From: Lophius americanus
Taxonomy: Eukaryota > Chordata > Actinopteri > Lophiiformes > Lophiidae
NCBI GenBank assembly: GCA_037951165.1
Contig: JBBDHG010000011.1
Location: 2,073,001-2,137,000, forward strand
Length of the DNA: 64,000 bases
Direction of reading: 5' to 3'
Shown in pieces: positions 47,411-59,509 of this stretch (its first letter is position 1; every line of letters starts with the position of its first letter). A model generated the notes under the pieces. It searched no databases, was not told the origin of the DNA, and worked only from the letters and a program-made list of their open reading frames with translations. The position numbers and the translations under genes are program-made.

Positions 47411-47572
47411 CACTGTAAAAGTAAAAAAAATTGATGAACTTAATGAAACAAATCACTCCAACTAGTCAAAAAAAGTTAAATTATACTAAAGTAGTAAATA
47501 CTTAGATACATTTAATTGTGTCATTTGCATAAGTTGCTTTTTTGAATCACAGACAATTCTGTTTTTACAGTG
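47411..47572. mobile_element. CACTG-ended MITE with TG flanks
   Basis: It is 162 bp, starting CACTGTAAAAGT and ending with the reverse complement of CACTGTAAAAAC, giving a 10-bp perfect terminal repeat. TG flanks both sides. Confidence 0.75.
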
Positions 47573-49204
47573 TGTTGTCCTAAAACGCTGCAGGAATAAA
47601 ATAATGTCAGATTCATGCACCAATAATAAACAAAAATGTATATTCTGTTTTGAATTTAAGGTGTTTTGAAGGTTAAACTGTGAGTTAAAAATGTGTAATA
47701 GTAATCACATTAAAATTTTTGAGTTCAACCTAATAATTCAAGTTGTAAAAAAAGGTTAATATAGCATTTTCTCCTGATGGGTGCGAAATATAGTAAATAA
47801 AAAGTTAATTATTTATCAATAATGCCAATTAGATATTTCCTTATTTATGGCAGGTTTTTGTGTCCACTGATTGCGAACCATGAGAAACAAATAACTATGT
47901 ATGGTTGTTACATGAAGTATACATACAGTCCAGTAAAGAAAACAAAAATTGCAACATTATTCATCAGAATTAAAGTGTCATGGAATCATAAAAACACTGA
48001 ATGAGACTTATGAAAATACTCTTAGTGGCAGCAAAACAAGCCGGTTGGTGAGGAGCTGCAGTTCCTCATCCAGCCAGCAGATGGCAGTAATCACAACCGC
48101 CGTCCCAGCAGTGGGCTCCATTGCCAATTAATTGTCTGGTATGTATTGATTTGTCTGCTTACAGCAGGCAGGTGTTCTATCACATTTAGATGCTGCGTGA
48201 AAACATATTTTGGGAGCGTGAGCTGAGCTTCTCCTCCGCTCGCTACCAACAACAACTGAGGAGATAATCAGTCACTGCTGAGAGAAACGTTTCCTGTCAT
48301 GATTCCATTGGAAGAAAAAAAGAAAACAACATCTGCCAGCATTCCAAAACAGCTAAAATCTATTTTTTTCCCCAGCAAGGATGGATCCGATCCCAAGCAC
48401 CTCACGGTTTGGCTTTTTTTAAGTGGACAATCCATCGTGTGCCGAGCTCATTTCACAAACTCAGCCCCGATCGAGATAATTAAGCGCTCATTCAGTGTGA
48501 CGGGAGCGACCAAGTCCTCATTTTACGTGCGGTCAGCGCCGTGCGCTTTGACCGCGTGTGTGTGGAGCGTGACGGAGAAAAGGTTAAAGGTGACTGGACT
48601 GCTGCTCGTTCATCATAAGTTGCAGACAAACACAGAGAGAAAGAAAAAAACGCATGAGAAATGGCTGGGCGAGTACCGCCCGGTCCGTGTCATCCTGTGC
48701 AGCATCCCTCTGGGCCACAGACGGCTGTAAATACAAGAGGTACGAACGAGACCTTGGTAGTTTGTTTGAAAGCAGCAAAGACAGAAAATACACAAAGTGG
48801 CTCTAAACCATGACCTTCCATTCGCTGTGGCATTGGAGCGATGCTTCCTGTCCTGCAGTCTGTGATTCACCCACGCCCACACACGGCCATCTTTAAGTCT
48901 GACGGCTCTCACAAGGTTGCGCCACCTCCCCGTAGAACCCATCGAGAAGTTGTCAAAGCGCAGACCTTGTTAAACCCGTTATTCACACAAATTACCTGAC
49001 AAAGGCGGCCCGAAAAAAAGCGTGTCGCAACCTCGCTCCTTCATGGCGCCGGAGCAAAAACATCTTTGGTGCGTTGTCATTACAGCGAGATAAATAAGGC
49101 CTGTCACTGGCGCTTTGTTATTGTCCCTAGCAGAGGACTCATCTGAGCGAGTTTTGTCTCGGATGTCTTTCAAAAGGTTTTGTTTTCAGTATGTTTTATT
49201 TGAC
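47573..49204. other. Repeat-poor stretch, no gene recognised
   Basis: The 143-codon plus frame at 48299-48730 overlaps minus frames and has no domain. The region 48420-48560 is unique, with 'gagataattaagcgctcatt'. 'tccagccagcagatggcag' at about 48070 is a common fish repeat phrase. Confidence 0.35.
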
Positions 49205-49317
49205 TAATGTTTTCTTTTGAAGGGCGAGAGAGTGAGACAATCAAGGAGCGAGAGAGAGAGAGAAAGACGACCTCGCATAAAGGCCATGCAATATTAATCC
49301 AATCTGTGGAGGTGGTT

Positions 49318-49319
<2 letters not shown>

Positions 49320-49363
<44 letters not shown>

Positions 49364-49370
49364 AGACACA
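49320..49370. repeat. 30-base poly-C followed by (CA)n
   Basis: An unbroken run of C at 49320-49349 is followed by about ten CA units. The minus strand is poly-G and could form quadruplex structures. The length may be inexact, since such runs sequence badly. Confidence 0.9.
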
Positions 49371-49685
49371 CCCCACCCCACTCCGCCACCCCTCTTCCCG
49401 AGGAGTATTCTCCATTACTACTCTGAGCTTATCTCCCCTTCCTTGATACGCCATTAAAAAAAAAAAACCCTCCTCTGCCTCGACCAAAACTTTTGAATCT
49501 TCCTCCGTTGAAGATTTTATATTGTATTATAGATCATGGAAGCTGGTTGAAGAAGTTATCATGAATATATTTAATCTGCATGAGAGGAGAATAAAGCAGA
49601 AATGTCTCTTTTATTATGGATATGATGAGAGATTCCCCAAAACTCAGGCCCTCTTTGTTTCGCTATGCAACAAGATGCATCAGAG

Positions 49686-49748
49686 CGAGGGAGAGAGAGA
49701 GGGAGAGAGAGGGAGGGAGGGAGAGAGAGGGAGATGGAGTGGGAGAGG

Positions 49749-49784
<36 letters not shown>

Positions 49785-49816
49785 TGGAGAGGGAGAGGGA
49801 GGGAGAGAGAGAGAGA
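49686..49816. repeat. Interrupted (GA)n / GGGA purine tract
   Basis: About 130 bp of G and A with GGGAGG interruptions and three TGGAG breaks. The block with GAGATGGAG appears twice (near 49729 and 49781), about 50 bp apart. Frames rich in RERERE or SLSLSL are artefacts. Confidence 0.93.
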
Positions 49817-49990
49817 CTGTTGCAGAGAAAAACACTTTCTACTCAGAACTTTGTACCTGGGTAACATTATATCCCATTATATGACATTTAAAGCCACTGG
49901 CAAATAATGTATTGACAAAAATATCACAATCCGCTACTCTGTGCTGAAACACAACAGAACAAAAATGCCAGAAATAATCCAAAATGTTAT

Positions 49991-50062
49991 TTATCCATCC
50001 ATTTATCCATTTCCTGTAAGCACTTATCCTGTGCAGGGTCGCTCCTGCTGACCCTGAGTCAG
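49991..50062 (-). mobile_element. Fish SINE/LINE 3' tail, reversed
   Basis: 'atccatccatttatccattt', 'cctgtaagcacttatcctgt' and 'gcagggtcgctcctgctgac' form the reverse of the 'gaccctg...ggataagcgg...aaatggatgg' tail. Confidence 0.7.
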
Positions 50063-50194
50063 TTTAGATTCATAGATTCCTTGAAACTGCATTGTGTTTG
50101 AGAACCAAAGGAAGACGCCGTGTCCATTTTCTTTCCATTAAAAACAAAATCTGCCTGTCAGTCATGCCAGTTTACTTAGATTTCTTAAAACCCG

Positions 50195-50700
50195 GCCCGG
50201 TCGTCCCCCCACGGTATATCACCAAAAAGCCCCCGACCCTGTGCATTGTACAAGCAATCCCCCTGATTGACCTCCTCAAATTTAATGTCCAAGTTGTGTC
50301 CGAAGAACTGTCTTTTTTGTGAAAGGGCTCCCCTCAGTGAGTAAAAGAAGAACTGTTAGTGTAAAATATCATGTAAACAAGGTAGACATCTTTGGGTTGA
50401 GGGATAAACGCCACATCAAGACTAAAATGGACCAACGGTTGAGAATTTATGACCTGAAAAAATTTGGAGATAGAGCTCGACCTAGTGTCAGTAATATACA
50501 ACCGTACTTTCCCAAAACCAATCCTGCTCTTCCTCACACTAACGTCTATGAAGGTGTGAAATTCGGAAATGATCCATGACACTTTTTTTTTGAGTTATCG
50601 CATTAACACGAGGGATCCGCGCTGAACGCAGCAGCGATTGAAGAGTCCATAATATCCCGGAGAAGATGGGGACAGAAGTCTTTAAAAAGTCTCTTATCTC
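50195..50700 (+). repeat. CCCCCTAG-module repeat, copy 9 (single clean unit)
   Basis: The most readable copy, in order: 'ggtcgtccccccacggtata', 'aaaaagcccccgaccctgtg', 'gtacaagcaatccccctgat', 'ctcctcaaatttaatgt', 'ggctcccctcagtgagtaaa', 'gaccaacggttgagaattta', 'ttggagatagagctcgacct', 'cccaaaaccaatcctgctct', 'gatccatgacac', 'gagttatcgcattaacacg', 'gggatccgcg', and 'ccataatatcccgg' (hairpin left arm, right arm lost). A good start for a family consensus. Confidence 0.82.
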
Positions 50701-51534
50701 CAGCGACGTTCCCAGATCTCCATCCTCACTCTGAACCTCATATTTGCCTCCTTTCATCCGTGTGACATCTATCAAATTTCTGGGTTTGGTATAAATTACC
50801 TTCTAATTGTTTGCTACACTCTTGAACCCCGCTTCATTCCCAGCCGCTAGCACAGGTTTCACTCTCACTTATGGAATTTATGCCCAATCGACCTCATTTG
50901 CATGAAATGATCTCATGTGTTAGAGACGGAAAACAGACACCAGTGGCTTAAGTTTGGAAAAAAAACTTCACAGGCTGCCATGGTTTCCTCATGATGTTGT
51001 CCATAAAGCATCTGAACAGCACATAACGACACCCATCCAATCACCGCTCATAATAGATGCTCTTAATTTGAATGCAACACCCACAATCGACTGAAAGCGG
51101 CCATCGTTCATTTTAATTGCAAAGAGTGACGGATGGAACCGTTTACGTTTTAAAGCAAAGACAATAGGAGGGCTAAGTGTCTTTAACGTCGGAATTTTCA
51201 TTCCTTGAAATAAACACAGCTTATTTTTAACACTGCTTCTTTCTGGTGTGGCGTTTTTTGTGAAATGTGAAGCAGCAGCTCTGGTTGAGAACGATGTAAA
51301 AACAGATGAGGTAATGATTCTAGTTTAATTCCCTCCACAGTTGTACCTACTTACTGATTTAGTCCAGGTCAATAACAGATCAATATTTTGTAGCGTAAAG
51401 ACACAGCTTAATATATGTAGTTAAATTAGAATTCAAAATTACTTATTTAATACAAAAGACGTAATTTTAGACTACAGTTAAGTTTCGTAGCCTTTTTATG
51501 TCCCAGAAAGTTAAGGATTAAAGGATTGAAGTGA
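50701..51534. other. No recognised feature
   Basis: Unique sequence with no gene. Confidence 0.45.
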
Positions 51535-52078
51535 ATCGTCATCAACCGCAGATCCTCCGTGTTAACGCCATAACTCAAAGATTATTTCATGGATAATTTT
51601 CAAATTCTTAACCCACATAGATCTTAGTGAGAGGAAGAACTGGGTTGATTTTGGGGAAGGTTGGTTGTATAGTTATGACAGAAGGGGGTGCTTAACCTCC
51701 AAAAGTCTTCGGGCCATAACTTCTTAGCCGTTGGTCCCATTTAGTCCAAATTTGGTGCTTATGATTCGTCTTGACGAGATTTATCTTATTTATGTCAGAT
51801 TTTATATTTTACTCACTACGGAGGCATTTTTTATGAAAAACACAATTTTTTGGACTTCACATTTATATTTTAGGGTCAGGGGGATTGCTTGTGCAACGCA
51901 GAGGATTGGGGGCTTTTGGGGGATTTACCTAGACGACAGCGTAGTCCTGGTTTGAAATTCCGTTTTACAGTTTAAATAGGATTTTAACAGCCTGCATTCA
52001 ACTGAAACGACCGTCATCCCTTTGTAAATTTATGAAAACTGTCCAACAGTGTGATGCAACCGGCTCGCCATCAGGGCC
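51535..52078 (-). repeat. CCCCCTAG-module repeat, copy 10 (with outer end)
   Basis: The reverse order of copy 9 is clear: 'gcagatcctccgtgttaacg', 'ccatttagtccaaatttggt', 'gggggattgcttgtgcaacg' and 'gggggcttttgggggattta'. It then runs through 'cagcctgcattcaac' to 'gaaaactgtccaacagtgtg' and 'gcaaccggctcgccatc'. This tail is shared with copy 8, which helps define the element's edge. Confidence 0.82.
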
Positions 52079-52689
52079 TAATGAGATGGACGATGCCGCC
52101 GCATTGATGTCGTGGAGGCTCTGATGTCAGCAGGAGAAGACCTCAGCTCCAAGTAATGCCAGGATGAGTCCATTCAAGCAGCTGAAAATGTCCGCAAAGT
52201 AGGCCACTAACAAAGCCGGCGAAAGTCACACGGGCAATTTGCAAGTTCAATTTTGAAGCTGATAAAAGATGTTCAGATCTGGTCAGAGTCAAGTGAGGAC
52301 TCTGCCAGACGAGAGCCGTCAGACCGGAGTGTGTAATGAGAGGTGGCAAAGGTCTCGTCCCGTCTCCATGGACCACAGGGCCAACGCACGCTTGAAATGG
52401 ACAAGTCTTGATGGAGTCAGGGAACAGCCTTAAAATTCATTCACCTTCCCCCGAGCGGCTTATGTGAGGATTCGGACTCCGACCCGGTTCATGGCCGCAG
52501 AGTGTCGTCTCATACTAGTGCGATGTCCAACACACTTTATCCCGACGCTGTTCCTGGAACCCTGAACATGTTCAAATTGAAATAAAGGCATTGCAGTCTA
52601 ACTGAGCAACATGTCAGTCATTGAATGGGCCGCATGGCTCCCCCTGCTGTTTGAAATCACATGCAGCTGCTTGTGACTGCATAATAATT
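52079..52689. other. No recognised feature
   Basis: Unique sequence. The 77-codon minus frame at 52143-52376 has no signature. Confidence 0.45.
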
Positions 52690-52890
52690 ATCATTATACC
52701 CCCACGAAAAGTCATGGATGTTATGGAATATTGAACGGGAACCGGACGAACTGGATTGATTTCGGGAAAGGTCCGTTTTAATTTTCCGCCAGTAGGGGGA
52801 GCTTTATTTCCAAAAGTTTTCAGGCCTTAACCTCAACCGTTGGTCCAATTTAGTCCGAATTTGGTGCAAATAAATCAACTGAACTATATT
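52690..52890 (-). repeat. CCCCCTAG-module repeat, copy 11 (short)
   Basis: 'aactggattgatttcgggaa', 'gtagggggagctttatttcc', 'aaccgttggtccaatttagt' and 'ccgaatttggtgcaaata' form the central modules in reverse. An AT-rich palindromic tract (52895-52945) follows. Confidence 0.75.
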
Positions 52891-53689
52891 TATATGTATA
52901 CATCTATATATATGTGAAGGATAGTATATATATATATATACTATATTTTATTCTAATAAGTCTTAAGTTTTTCTGTAAGACAAAGTATAAGGTTTTTTTT
53001 TTTTCACAATTCTACACTTTGAGAAGCAGATGGCGTTCCAGTCATTTTTTTTTTATATATAAAGACAAGGGACTTTAGTTAATCACTAATAATATATGAT
53101 AGATATTTATCTCGACAGGAAGCCAAGCTGCTGTTAAAAAAAAAAGAAATGTCACTCCAGTCTTTCCCTAAATTAAAGATTTGGAAGAATGTCAAAGATA
53201 ACCGTGACAAATTTAGAAATTCATTACTGACTTTCATTTCATTATATCTGATCCACTCTTAAACTCTGCATTACAATGCCTCCTGATTAAAATAACGAAT
53301 TAAGCAGTTCTGGTAGAAAATTAAAAAAAGATCCGGTCTCTGCTGACTGCCTCTGAAAACTGTCAGAGTTTTCAGAGTTATCATAGAATAAAAAGTGACA
53401 ATGTATAATCTTTGAGTTCAACACCAATGTTTAGCCTGACATCAAAATCTGGATTAGATGTTATGAAAGCTGTGACTCGTGATATTCATCGTCTTTGCGT
53501 TTGAAGATATTCATGACTAAAATGAAAAATTAAGGTTAACTGGATTTTTTTCAAAAATAAATATTTGACCCTTATTAGACTTTTGTGGTTTAATCCTGTT
53601 GCATTACACTGTTTAGTAATTAATCCTTAATATGCCTTAGAAACATCCTACTTATGGAAAAGGAATCCCTCAATAGTCGTGGTCCTCGG
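52891..53689. other. No recognised feature
   Basis: AT-rich unique sequence with two poly-T runs. Confidence 0.45.
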
Positions 53690-53800
53690 TGACTTCTTTG
53701 ACCTGTGGTGTCCCACAGGGTTCCATCCCTGGTCCCTTACAGCAAACACTTGCTGCCACCGGGTCACATTTTAAGCAGAAATATCAGGGGAGCAGGACAT
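53690..53800 (+). pseudogene. LINE reverse transcriptase fragment
   Basis: It translates as 'TCGVPQGSIPGPL', then after a small deletion 'ctgccaccgggtcacatttt' (LPPGH-type). This is the same LINE motif as at 45.9 and 62.0 kb. Only about 100 bp survive. Confidence 0.6.
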
Positions 53801-53913
53801 CCAAGGCTTAAAAGTGACTTAAAAACGTATTTCAGGTACTTAAATTTTCTTAGATGATGGGTTAAAACATCCGTATGAGTACTCTCAGCTTCTTAAATGA
53901 ATCACAGAGCTGT

Positions 53914-53947
53914 GTTAGACAGGTGGTTGTAATGTTATGGCTGATAG
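53914..53947 (+). mobile_element. Tc1-like solo terminal end
   Basis: 'agacaggtggttgtaatgtt' followed by 'atggctgata' matches the family's right terminal repeat. Confidence 0.55.
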
Positions 53948-54488
53948 GTAAATGATTGACAGTGGAGTCTGATTTCTCGGATTGAAATTGGCTCTAATTT
54001 TTTGACAATATGTCTTCAGCCGCTCCTGTTAGTAAGGAGCGTTCACTGCAGACATCTTTTTACCCGAGCGTTTCTGACGCGACGCATCCAAAGGAGGAGC
54101 AACATGGCCGAAAAACTCTAACTCTCGTATAGTGTTTGTATGGACGGCGTGCGGAGGAAGGAACACTAACTGTATGAGTGTGTTTGGACTCTGGGTGTGA
54201 AGTGTGAGACGTGGAAGGAGGAAATTAGCAGCTCTTGTCCGCCAGGCCTCTTTAGAGCGACTTTATCCCCGCGGCACAGGAAGCCTCTCCAGTTGCTCCG
54301 TCAACACTTCTAAATATTTAATCACCGCTGTCACAGGATCTCACTTTTGACTTTGACGTCAACCTCTGCACGATGAGCTGCCGAGAGTTTCCCCGCCTAT
54401 CAAATTGTCTCAAGCACACTTACAGAGTTCACAGATGAGACCTCCACCCGAGTGTCCTCTGACTGATCTCCCCTCGTCGGCAGGGACG
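53948..54488. other. No recognised feature
   Basis: Mixed unique sequence with no gene. Confidence 0.45.
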
Positions 54489-55240
54489 ATTATATCCCCG
54501 AAAAGTCGGCGAAATAATGGAATCATAAATGGATCATTTCCAAATTTTATACCCACATATACCTTAATTTGAAGGCTATGCTTTCACAACCTTTGGTCCG
54601 ATTTAGTCCAAATTTGGTGCATGTGAATTGATTCAAGGATATCTGTCTTGCGTTTTACTAAAGCAGTTCATATTTTGCTCAGTAGGGGGAGTTTTTTACA
54701 AAAACACAACATGACTAAACACAACATGGCTGCCGTAGTGTTTTTTTGGACAGAACTTCCTAACCGTTTATCTGATTTAGTCCAAATTTGGTGCATATGA
54801 ATCGACTTTGGGAGATCCATCTCGTAAATATTATATTCAACTCTAGTAGTTCATATTTTACTCACTAGGGGGAGCATTTATACAAAAAAAAAGGATATTT
54901 TCCAAACATAAGTCAAACACAATTTGATGAATCATTTTCTAATATTATACCCCCATAGACCTGAGGAAGAACTGGATTGATTTTAGGTTAAAGTCGGTTG
55001 TTTATTTCCAACACTAGGGGGAGCTTTATCTCCAAGAGTTTTGGGCCATATTTTTTGACCTTGCCGTGACCTTTATAGTCTATTTTCTCTAATAAATCAT
55101 ATTTCACTCATAAGGGGAATATTTTCTACCGAAAATAATAATATAAACTTTATTTGAGGAGTTCAATCAGGTGGATTGCTTGTACAATGCAGGGGAATGG
55201 TGGCTTTTTAGGGATATCCCCTTGCCGTCGAGGTTGACCC
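54489..55240 (-). repeat. CCCCCTAG-module repeat, copy 12, with hairpin
   Basis: It begins (left edge) with a hairpin, 54489-54501 paired to 54506-54518 at 11 of 13 positions. Two 'tttagtccaaatttggtgca' modules follow near 54602 and 54776, each with 'cagtagggggagttttttac'- or 'cactagggggagcattta'-type blocks. The copy ends in 'gaggagttcaatcaggtgga' and 'ttgcttgtacaatgcagggg'. It is nearly full length and opposite in orientation to copies 2 and 5. Confidence 0.82.
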
Positions 55241-55869
55241 CATATGCAGAGTTATAAGCAGAAGGGTCCAGGAGGAATGAAAAAACGCTGAGTCAGGATG
55301 CTCAGACAGTCTCTTTGAGGGAGTCTTGCTTTGTTGTCACCTGGGTAACAATCTCCGGGACAAATTTCCCGGTGAGCATCAGGGACCGCGGGGTTGATCC
55401 CAGTGGCAGCAACGCTGTAAATAACACGCTCCCGTCCCATGTGCCCCTGCTCCTTCTTCTCAGTTTGTGCTTAGAATTACAAAAAAACATATCAAAAGGT
55501 TCACAATCAACAATCCAGCAAGTAGAGAGGAAAGAATAGGAGCTAAATGTGACGCCAGCTCGCTGGAAGGTGTGGCGCCATTAAAATACGAGGCTCGCTG
55601 GAGTTCTCCTGTTTGCACCGCCTTCCCATTCTTTCTACCTAAAAAAACACCACTATGATCAACATTCACTTCTGAATTCATCAGCATTTATTTGGCCTAT
55701 TTCATACTTGCCCTTATTTTCTGAGCTTCTCATGTTTTATTCATTGGGTCAGATTTTTGATTTCTATAATCCTATTGTTTTTCTCCAAAAGTAATTTACA
55801 TTGGAAATGGGAAAAAAAAAACAGGCGTTCAGGTTTTTCTGCATCTGACAGGGGCTGCCAATCCCTTCC
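55241..55869. other. No recognised feature
   Basis: Unique sequence. Overlapping frames on both strands at 55252-55690 have no domain. Confidence 0.4.
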
Positions 55870-56310
55870 CTCGTATATAGCGCCTCTTAATTCCTGCTCA
55901 TTTTTTTAATTACCACTCCAGCATTTCAATATTATAGCCTGATTAAAATATTATAGGACCTGGGTTCAGCAATAATTACAGATTGGCCGGCCGTAGTGTG
56001 CAGAGTAAATTATTTTATTGAGGAACATAATTACATCTGCAAAATGCCTCGCTGTGAATGATTTAACAGCCCCTATCAGTTCTGGAAGGGAGGTTTAGTG
56101 GGTCATTTCAGCGAGCCCTGCTGGACATCATATTGACTTGGAATGAGTTGGGAACCCTCTGCGGGTTTCAGCCGGACAATTCATCGCTGTTTTTGTGGAA
56201 AAGAGGCAATGGATCGGATCCCTTTTGAAAATATGGCAGCAAACTGTTCAGCTGCCACTGCTATTTTAATGAATTATAACCGGTGGCAATCAGGGAGGTG
56301 ATAGAACATC
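55870..56310. other. Candidate conserved non-coding element
   Basis: Repeat-free, non-coding and dense in TAAT-type cores ('tttaattaccactcc', 'ctgattaaaatatta', 'caataattacagattgg', 'cataattacatctgc', 'ttaatgaattataacc'). Of the non-repeat stretches here it most resembles a developmental enhancer. Unproven. Confidence 0.3.
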
Positions 56311-56649
56311 TTTTTGCACAAACTGTATATTTACCAATCAGCCAATCGTATTTTAAATTAATTCATGTTTAAAAAAACTTATGGTGCAATAGTATAAAAT
56401 TAAAAAAAAAAGGGTAAGAAAATACAAAATGTATATTTTCAGCCGAAAAAAAATTCCCCTGCCACATTTGTTTGACTCTGATGAGATAATTAACTGTAAA
56501 TAATCAGGGGCGTATGTTTAAAGTTCAGCATCCTGATGTATTCATCACCTCCCTGGTTTCTGGGCAGAGACTCATTCTGTCTTATCGCCTCCATCTGTAA
56601 GCTCTAAGGTGGGTGAAGGGCTGTGAGAATGAAGGTAAAGCTGCTCTAG
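56311..56649. other. No recognised feature
   Basis: AT-rich unique sequence with A-runs at 56400-56450. Confidence 0.45.
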
Positions 56650-56940
56650 CTAACTCTTGGTGTAAAATACGATAAATACAAGATAGATCTCTTCCAGACG
56701 ATTCGTTTGCAATAAAATTGGACTAATTCGTACCAACAGTTGAGAAACTACGGCCCAAAAACTTTAGGAGTAAATGTGTCAGGAGACTTATTTGTCAATC
56801 CAGTTCTTCCTCGCACTGAAGTAAAATTATCTATGAAATCTGAAAATCACTTCAAGTTTTCCTCACGCTAAGGTCTATGGAGCTAAACAATTTAAAAATG
56901 AACGAAGGAAGGGGTTTTGAGTTACTTTAGTAACAGTACC
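56650..56940 (+). repeat. CCCCCTAG-module repeat, copy 13 (diverged)
   Basis: 'gtaaaatacgataaatacaa', 'gatagatctcttcc', 'aaaattggactaattcgtac', 'caacagttgagaaactacgg', 'tcaatccagttcttcctcgc' and 'gttttgagttac' keep the family order. Confidence 0.7.
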
Positions 56941-56974
56941 GACCTGTAGTATTTGATCATATATTGGCCTATGT

Positions 56975-56977
56975 ATA

Positions 56978-57013
<36 letters not shown>
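56975..57013. repeat. (AT)n microsatellite
   Basis: About 38 bp of near-pure AT. Confidence 0.9.
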
Positions 57014-57014
<1 letters not shown>

Positions 57015-58951
57015 CTGGGTTATTTTTAAGTATGTTCAAAATGTAAATAAATAATGCAATGCTTGTTTCACATACAGTTTTATTCAATACATTATAAATG
57101 GGTTTTTTAATCACTTCTTTTATTTTTTTTTTAAATGTGTTTTGCACTGACAAAAAAATTAGACTTACCAAGATTTTTTTAAACAAATAAAAACATCTAG
57201 CCTCAAATAACCTGCTATGTGTCCCTTCACAACCTCACTCGGACGTACTCAGTATTGTATTCAGTGTTCAGCCGTGGTTTGTTCCCACGTGTCCTTACCA
57301 GAAGTCCTAGTGAATCTCCTTGTGTAATATTGATCAACCGGACTTTGACCTTGCCTTGACTTTTACCGGATCTGTTCACTGTTAACTGTAAACATTGTCG
57401 GACCAAAAATAAGCACGAATTACCTTGATTTAAGATAAACCGTTTCACTCAGATATCTGTCTTTGCAGTTTAAGCAGGTGTGGAAAGATTGTTTAACGGT
57501 CAAACGTTCAACCTGCTATAAAACAATCGTTGTCTTTATTGCAGAATGATGGAGGGTGAGCGAAAGGGGATATAATGCAAAACAAAACAATTCTAATGAT
57601 TGTACTTTCCTCACAAAAAGTCAGCGTGTGAGAGCTTTAAGAGGAACTGCTGCTCTAATCCTTATAATTATATTAAAGGGCAAACTCACTTCTATTTCAA
57701 CCTGCCAATGATTTAAGTCTCTGGCGCCTTGAAAAGTGGAGCACAACAAAAGCAGTGGAAAAGCGTAGCCTACAAACATCAGAGATGAGGCGCTGTTTTT
57801 GATGTCACTTCTTTGGCTCCCTACCTGGAATTATGAAGCTTTAAAGGGTGGCATTAACACAAAAAAAAAAAAAAACTCCTTTCACATGAACACCACTCAA
57901 GACACTTTTCAAATGCTTCCAAAAAGTCAGCTTTCAATATTTTCCATCGCCTTTCTAGCAGCTATCTCACAATCCCTTCAGTACTGGAACTTTAAAGGTT
58001 GGCGGAGTCCTAAACCTTCGCCGTCTCTTTTCCCACGTTCGTTTGCCAGAAGAAAAACAGGATCTGCAGGGTTTTTTTTAGGGGACAACCGGGCCGTTGT
58101 GACACCTGAGTATCGTTTATGGGTTACGTTTGCACGTCTGCACCAGTTTGCACTAATTACATGTTTTGTCGGGACAAGTTCAACACTAGAATTCTGCCGT
58201 GTTTGCCCAAACAAAAGAGCATGAAGGCAACACGAAACAGCGACTGACTGTACACGTCTCACAGGGATAAACAGAAAGAGGCCAAACGTGACATTTGAGG
58301 AACAGTTCAACATTTTGGGGCAGAATTATATTTTTAGAGCCAAATGACAAAACTGAGGCAAGCTTCATGTTTGTTACTTCAGCCTGATCTACTTCTACTT
58401 CCTATAGCATAAAATAAAACACTTTCTCACACACACCCTTTATTGTCTGGAAGAGAAGCACCAGGCGTTATTATTTTTGCACTAATATGAGCTAATCGGA
58501 GAAACCTGGCATTATATGCAGAGAGAGAAAGACACATGAATGGAAAAAGTGTTTTCTGTCTTTACCTCCACGGAGGAGGTTACGTTTCCGCTGCTGTGCC
58601 TTGTGAGCAAGAATATGAAAAACTACATTCCTCATTTGCATTAAAAGTTTACCCAGGGGTAGATTCTGGCATATTCTAGAGGTGATACAATTTTGGTGGT
58701 GTTTTGTAGCATTGAAAATAAAATCCAATAATAAGCCATTTGGAGTAGTGACATCACAATGTGGCTAACGCTACCTTTGTTCCTTTGATTCCTTTGATGT
58801 CTCTTTCGGGTGGTGCTGGGGGCTCTGTTTCAAGACTTCCTCTGAAGATCATTTTTTGGGGCTCAGTGTGCTGGACAGAGACGCTGAAGTGAAGGGCGCC
58901 ACAAACACAAATCTGTGCAACCTTATTTAATTAATATGTATTTATAAACCA
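57014..58951. other. Repeat-poor stretch, no gene recognised
   Basis: A 141-codon plus frame (57799-58224) overlaps a 111-codon minus frame. Neither shows a domain, signal peptide or splice context. Confidence 0.35.
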
Positions 58952-59213
58952 ATCATCCAAAACATTAAAACCCCCTACCGAATATTGTGTAGGTCCCACA
59001 ACACAGGTGGGAACACATGTCAGTGTTTGCTCGCCAATGATCTTCTGGCACCCATGACCTTGTCGCTGCTTCACTACCTTTCCTTGCAAATCGGGTCGGT
59101 ACTATCCACCGCAGACCGGGAACACCCAACAAAAACCTCAGATCAGAACTTACTCTAAGCTTTGGCACCTTTTACCACCTACTGATTGGTGGTTATAAAC
59201 TCATGGCTGATCC
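58952..59213 (-). mobile_element. Tc1-like deletion derivative with both ends
   Basis: It starts 'atcatccaaaacattaaaa' and ends 'ggttataaactcatggctga', an imperfect inverted pair of the family's ends. The minus strand keeps a piece of the N-terminal transposase ('GVPGLRWIVPTRFARKGSE', then 'TRSWVP'). At about 260 bp it is internally deleted and non-autonomous. Confidence 0.7.
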
Positions 59214-59374
59214 GTGTTTGTATATACATATATATGCTAAAATTGGCAAACATCAACAATTTCAACCATCCAAAAGTGCGTTTCCAAAGGCTAATAAAGC
59301 TGACAATCTTCAGCCGTCCAGCTGACACCCCTTTCTTTCCTGAAGAGATATTTCAACACACAAGAAAGGTTTTT

Positions 59375-59509
59375 TTCTCGCCATTGTCGCCAAGTGCTTG
59401 CTCGAGGAGGAATTTGTTGGCTCCTGTAGATAATTATATAAAGAGTCTGGTCTAGACCTGCTCTTTCTGGAAAGCACCTTGAGACAACTGTTGTTGTGAA
59501 TTTGCGCTA

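Noticed and set aside
48299..48730. 143-codon plus frame
   Set aside because: No motif or codon pattern, and it overlaps equally long minus frames.
57799..58224. 141-codon plus frame
   Set aside because: Overlaps a 111-codon minus frame. It starts in a poly-A-containing region and shows no family match.
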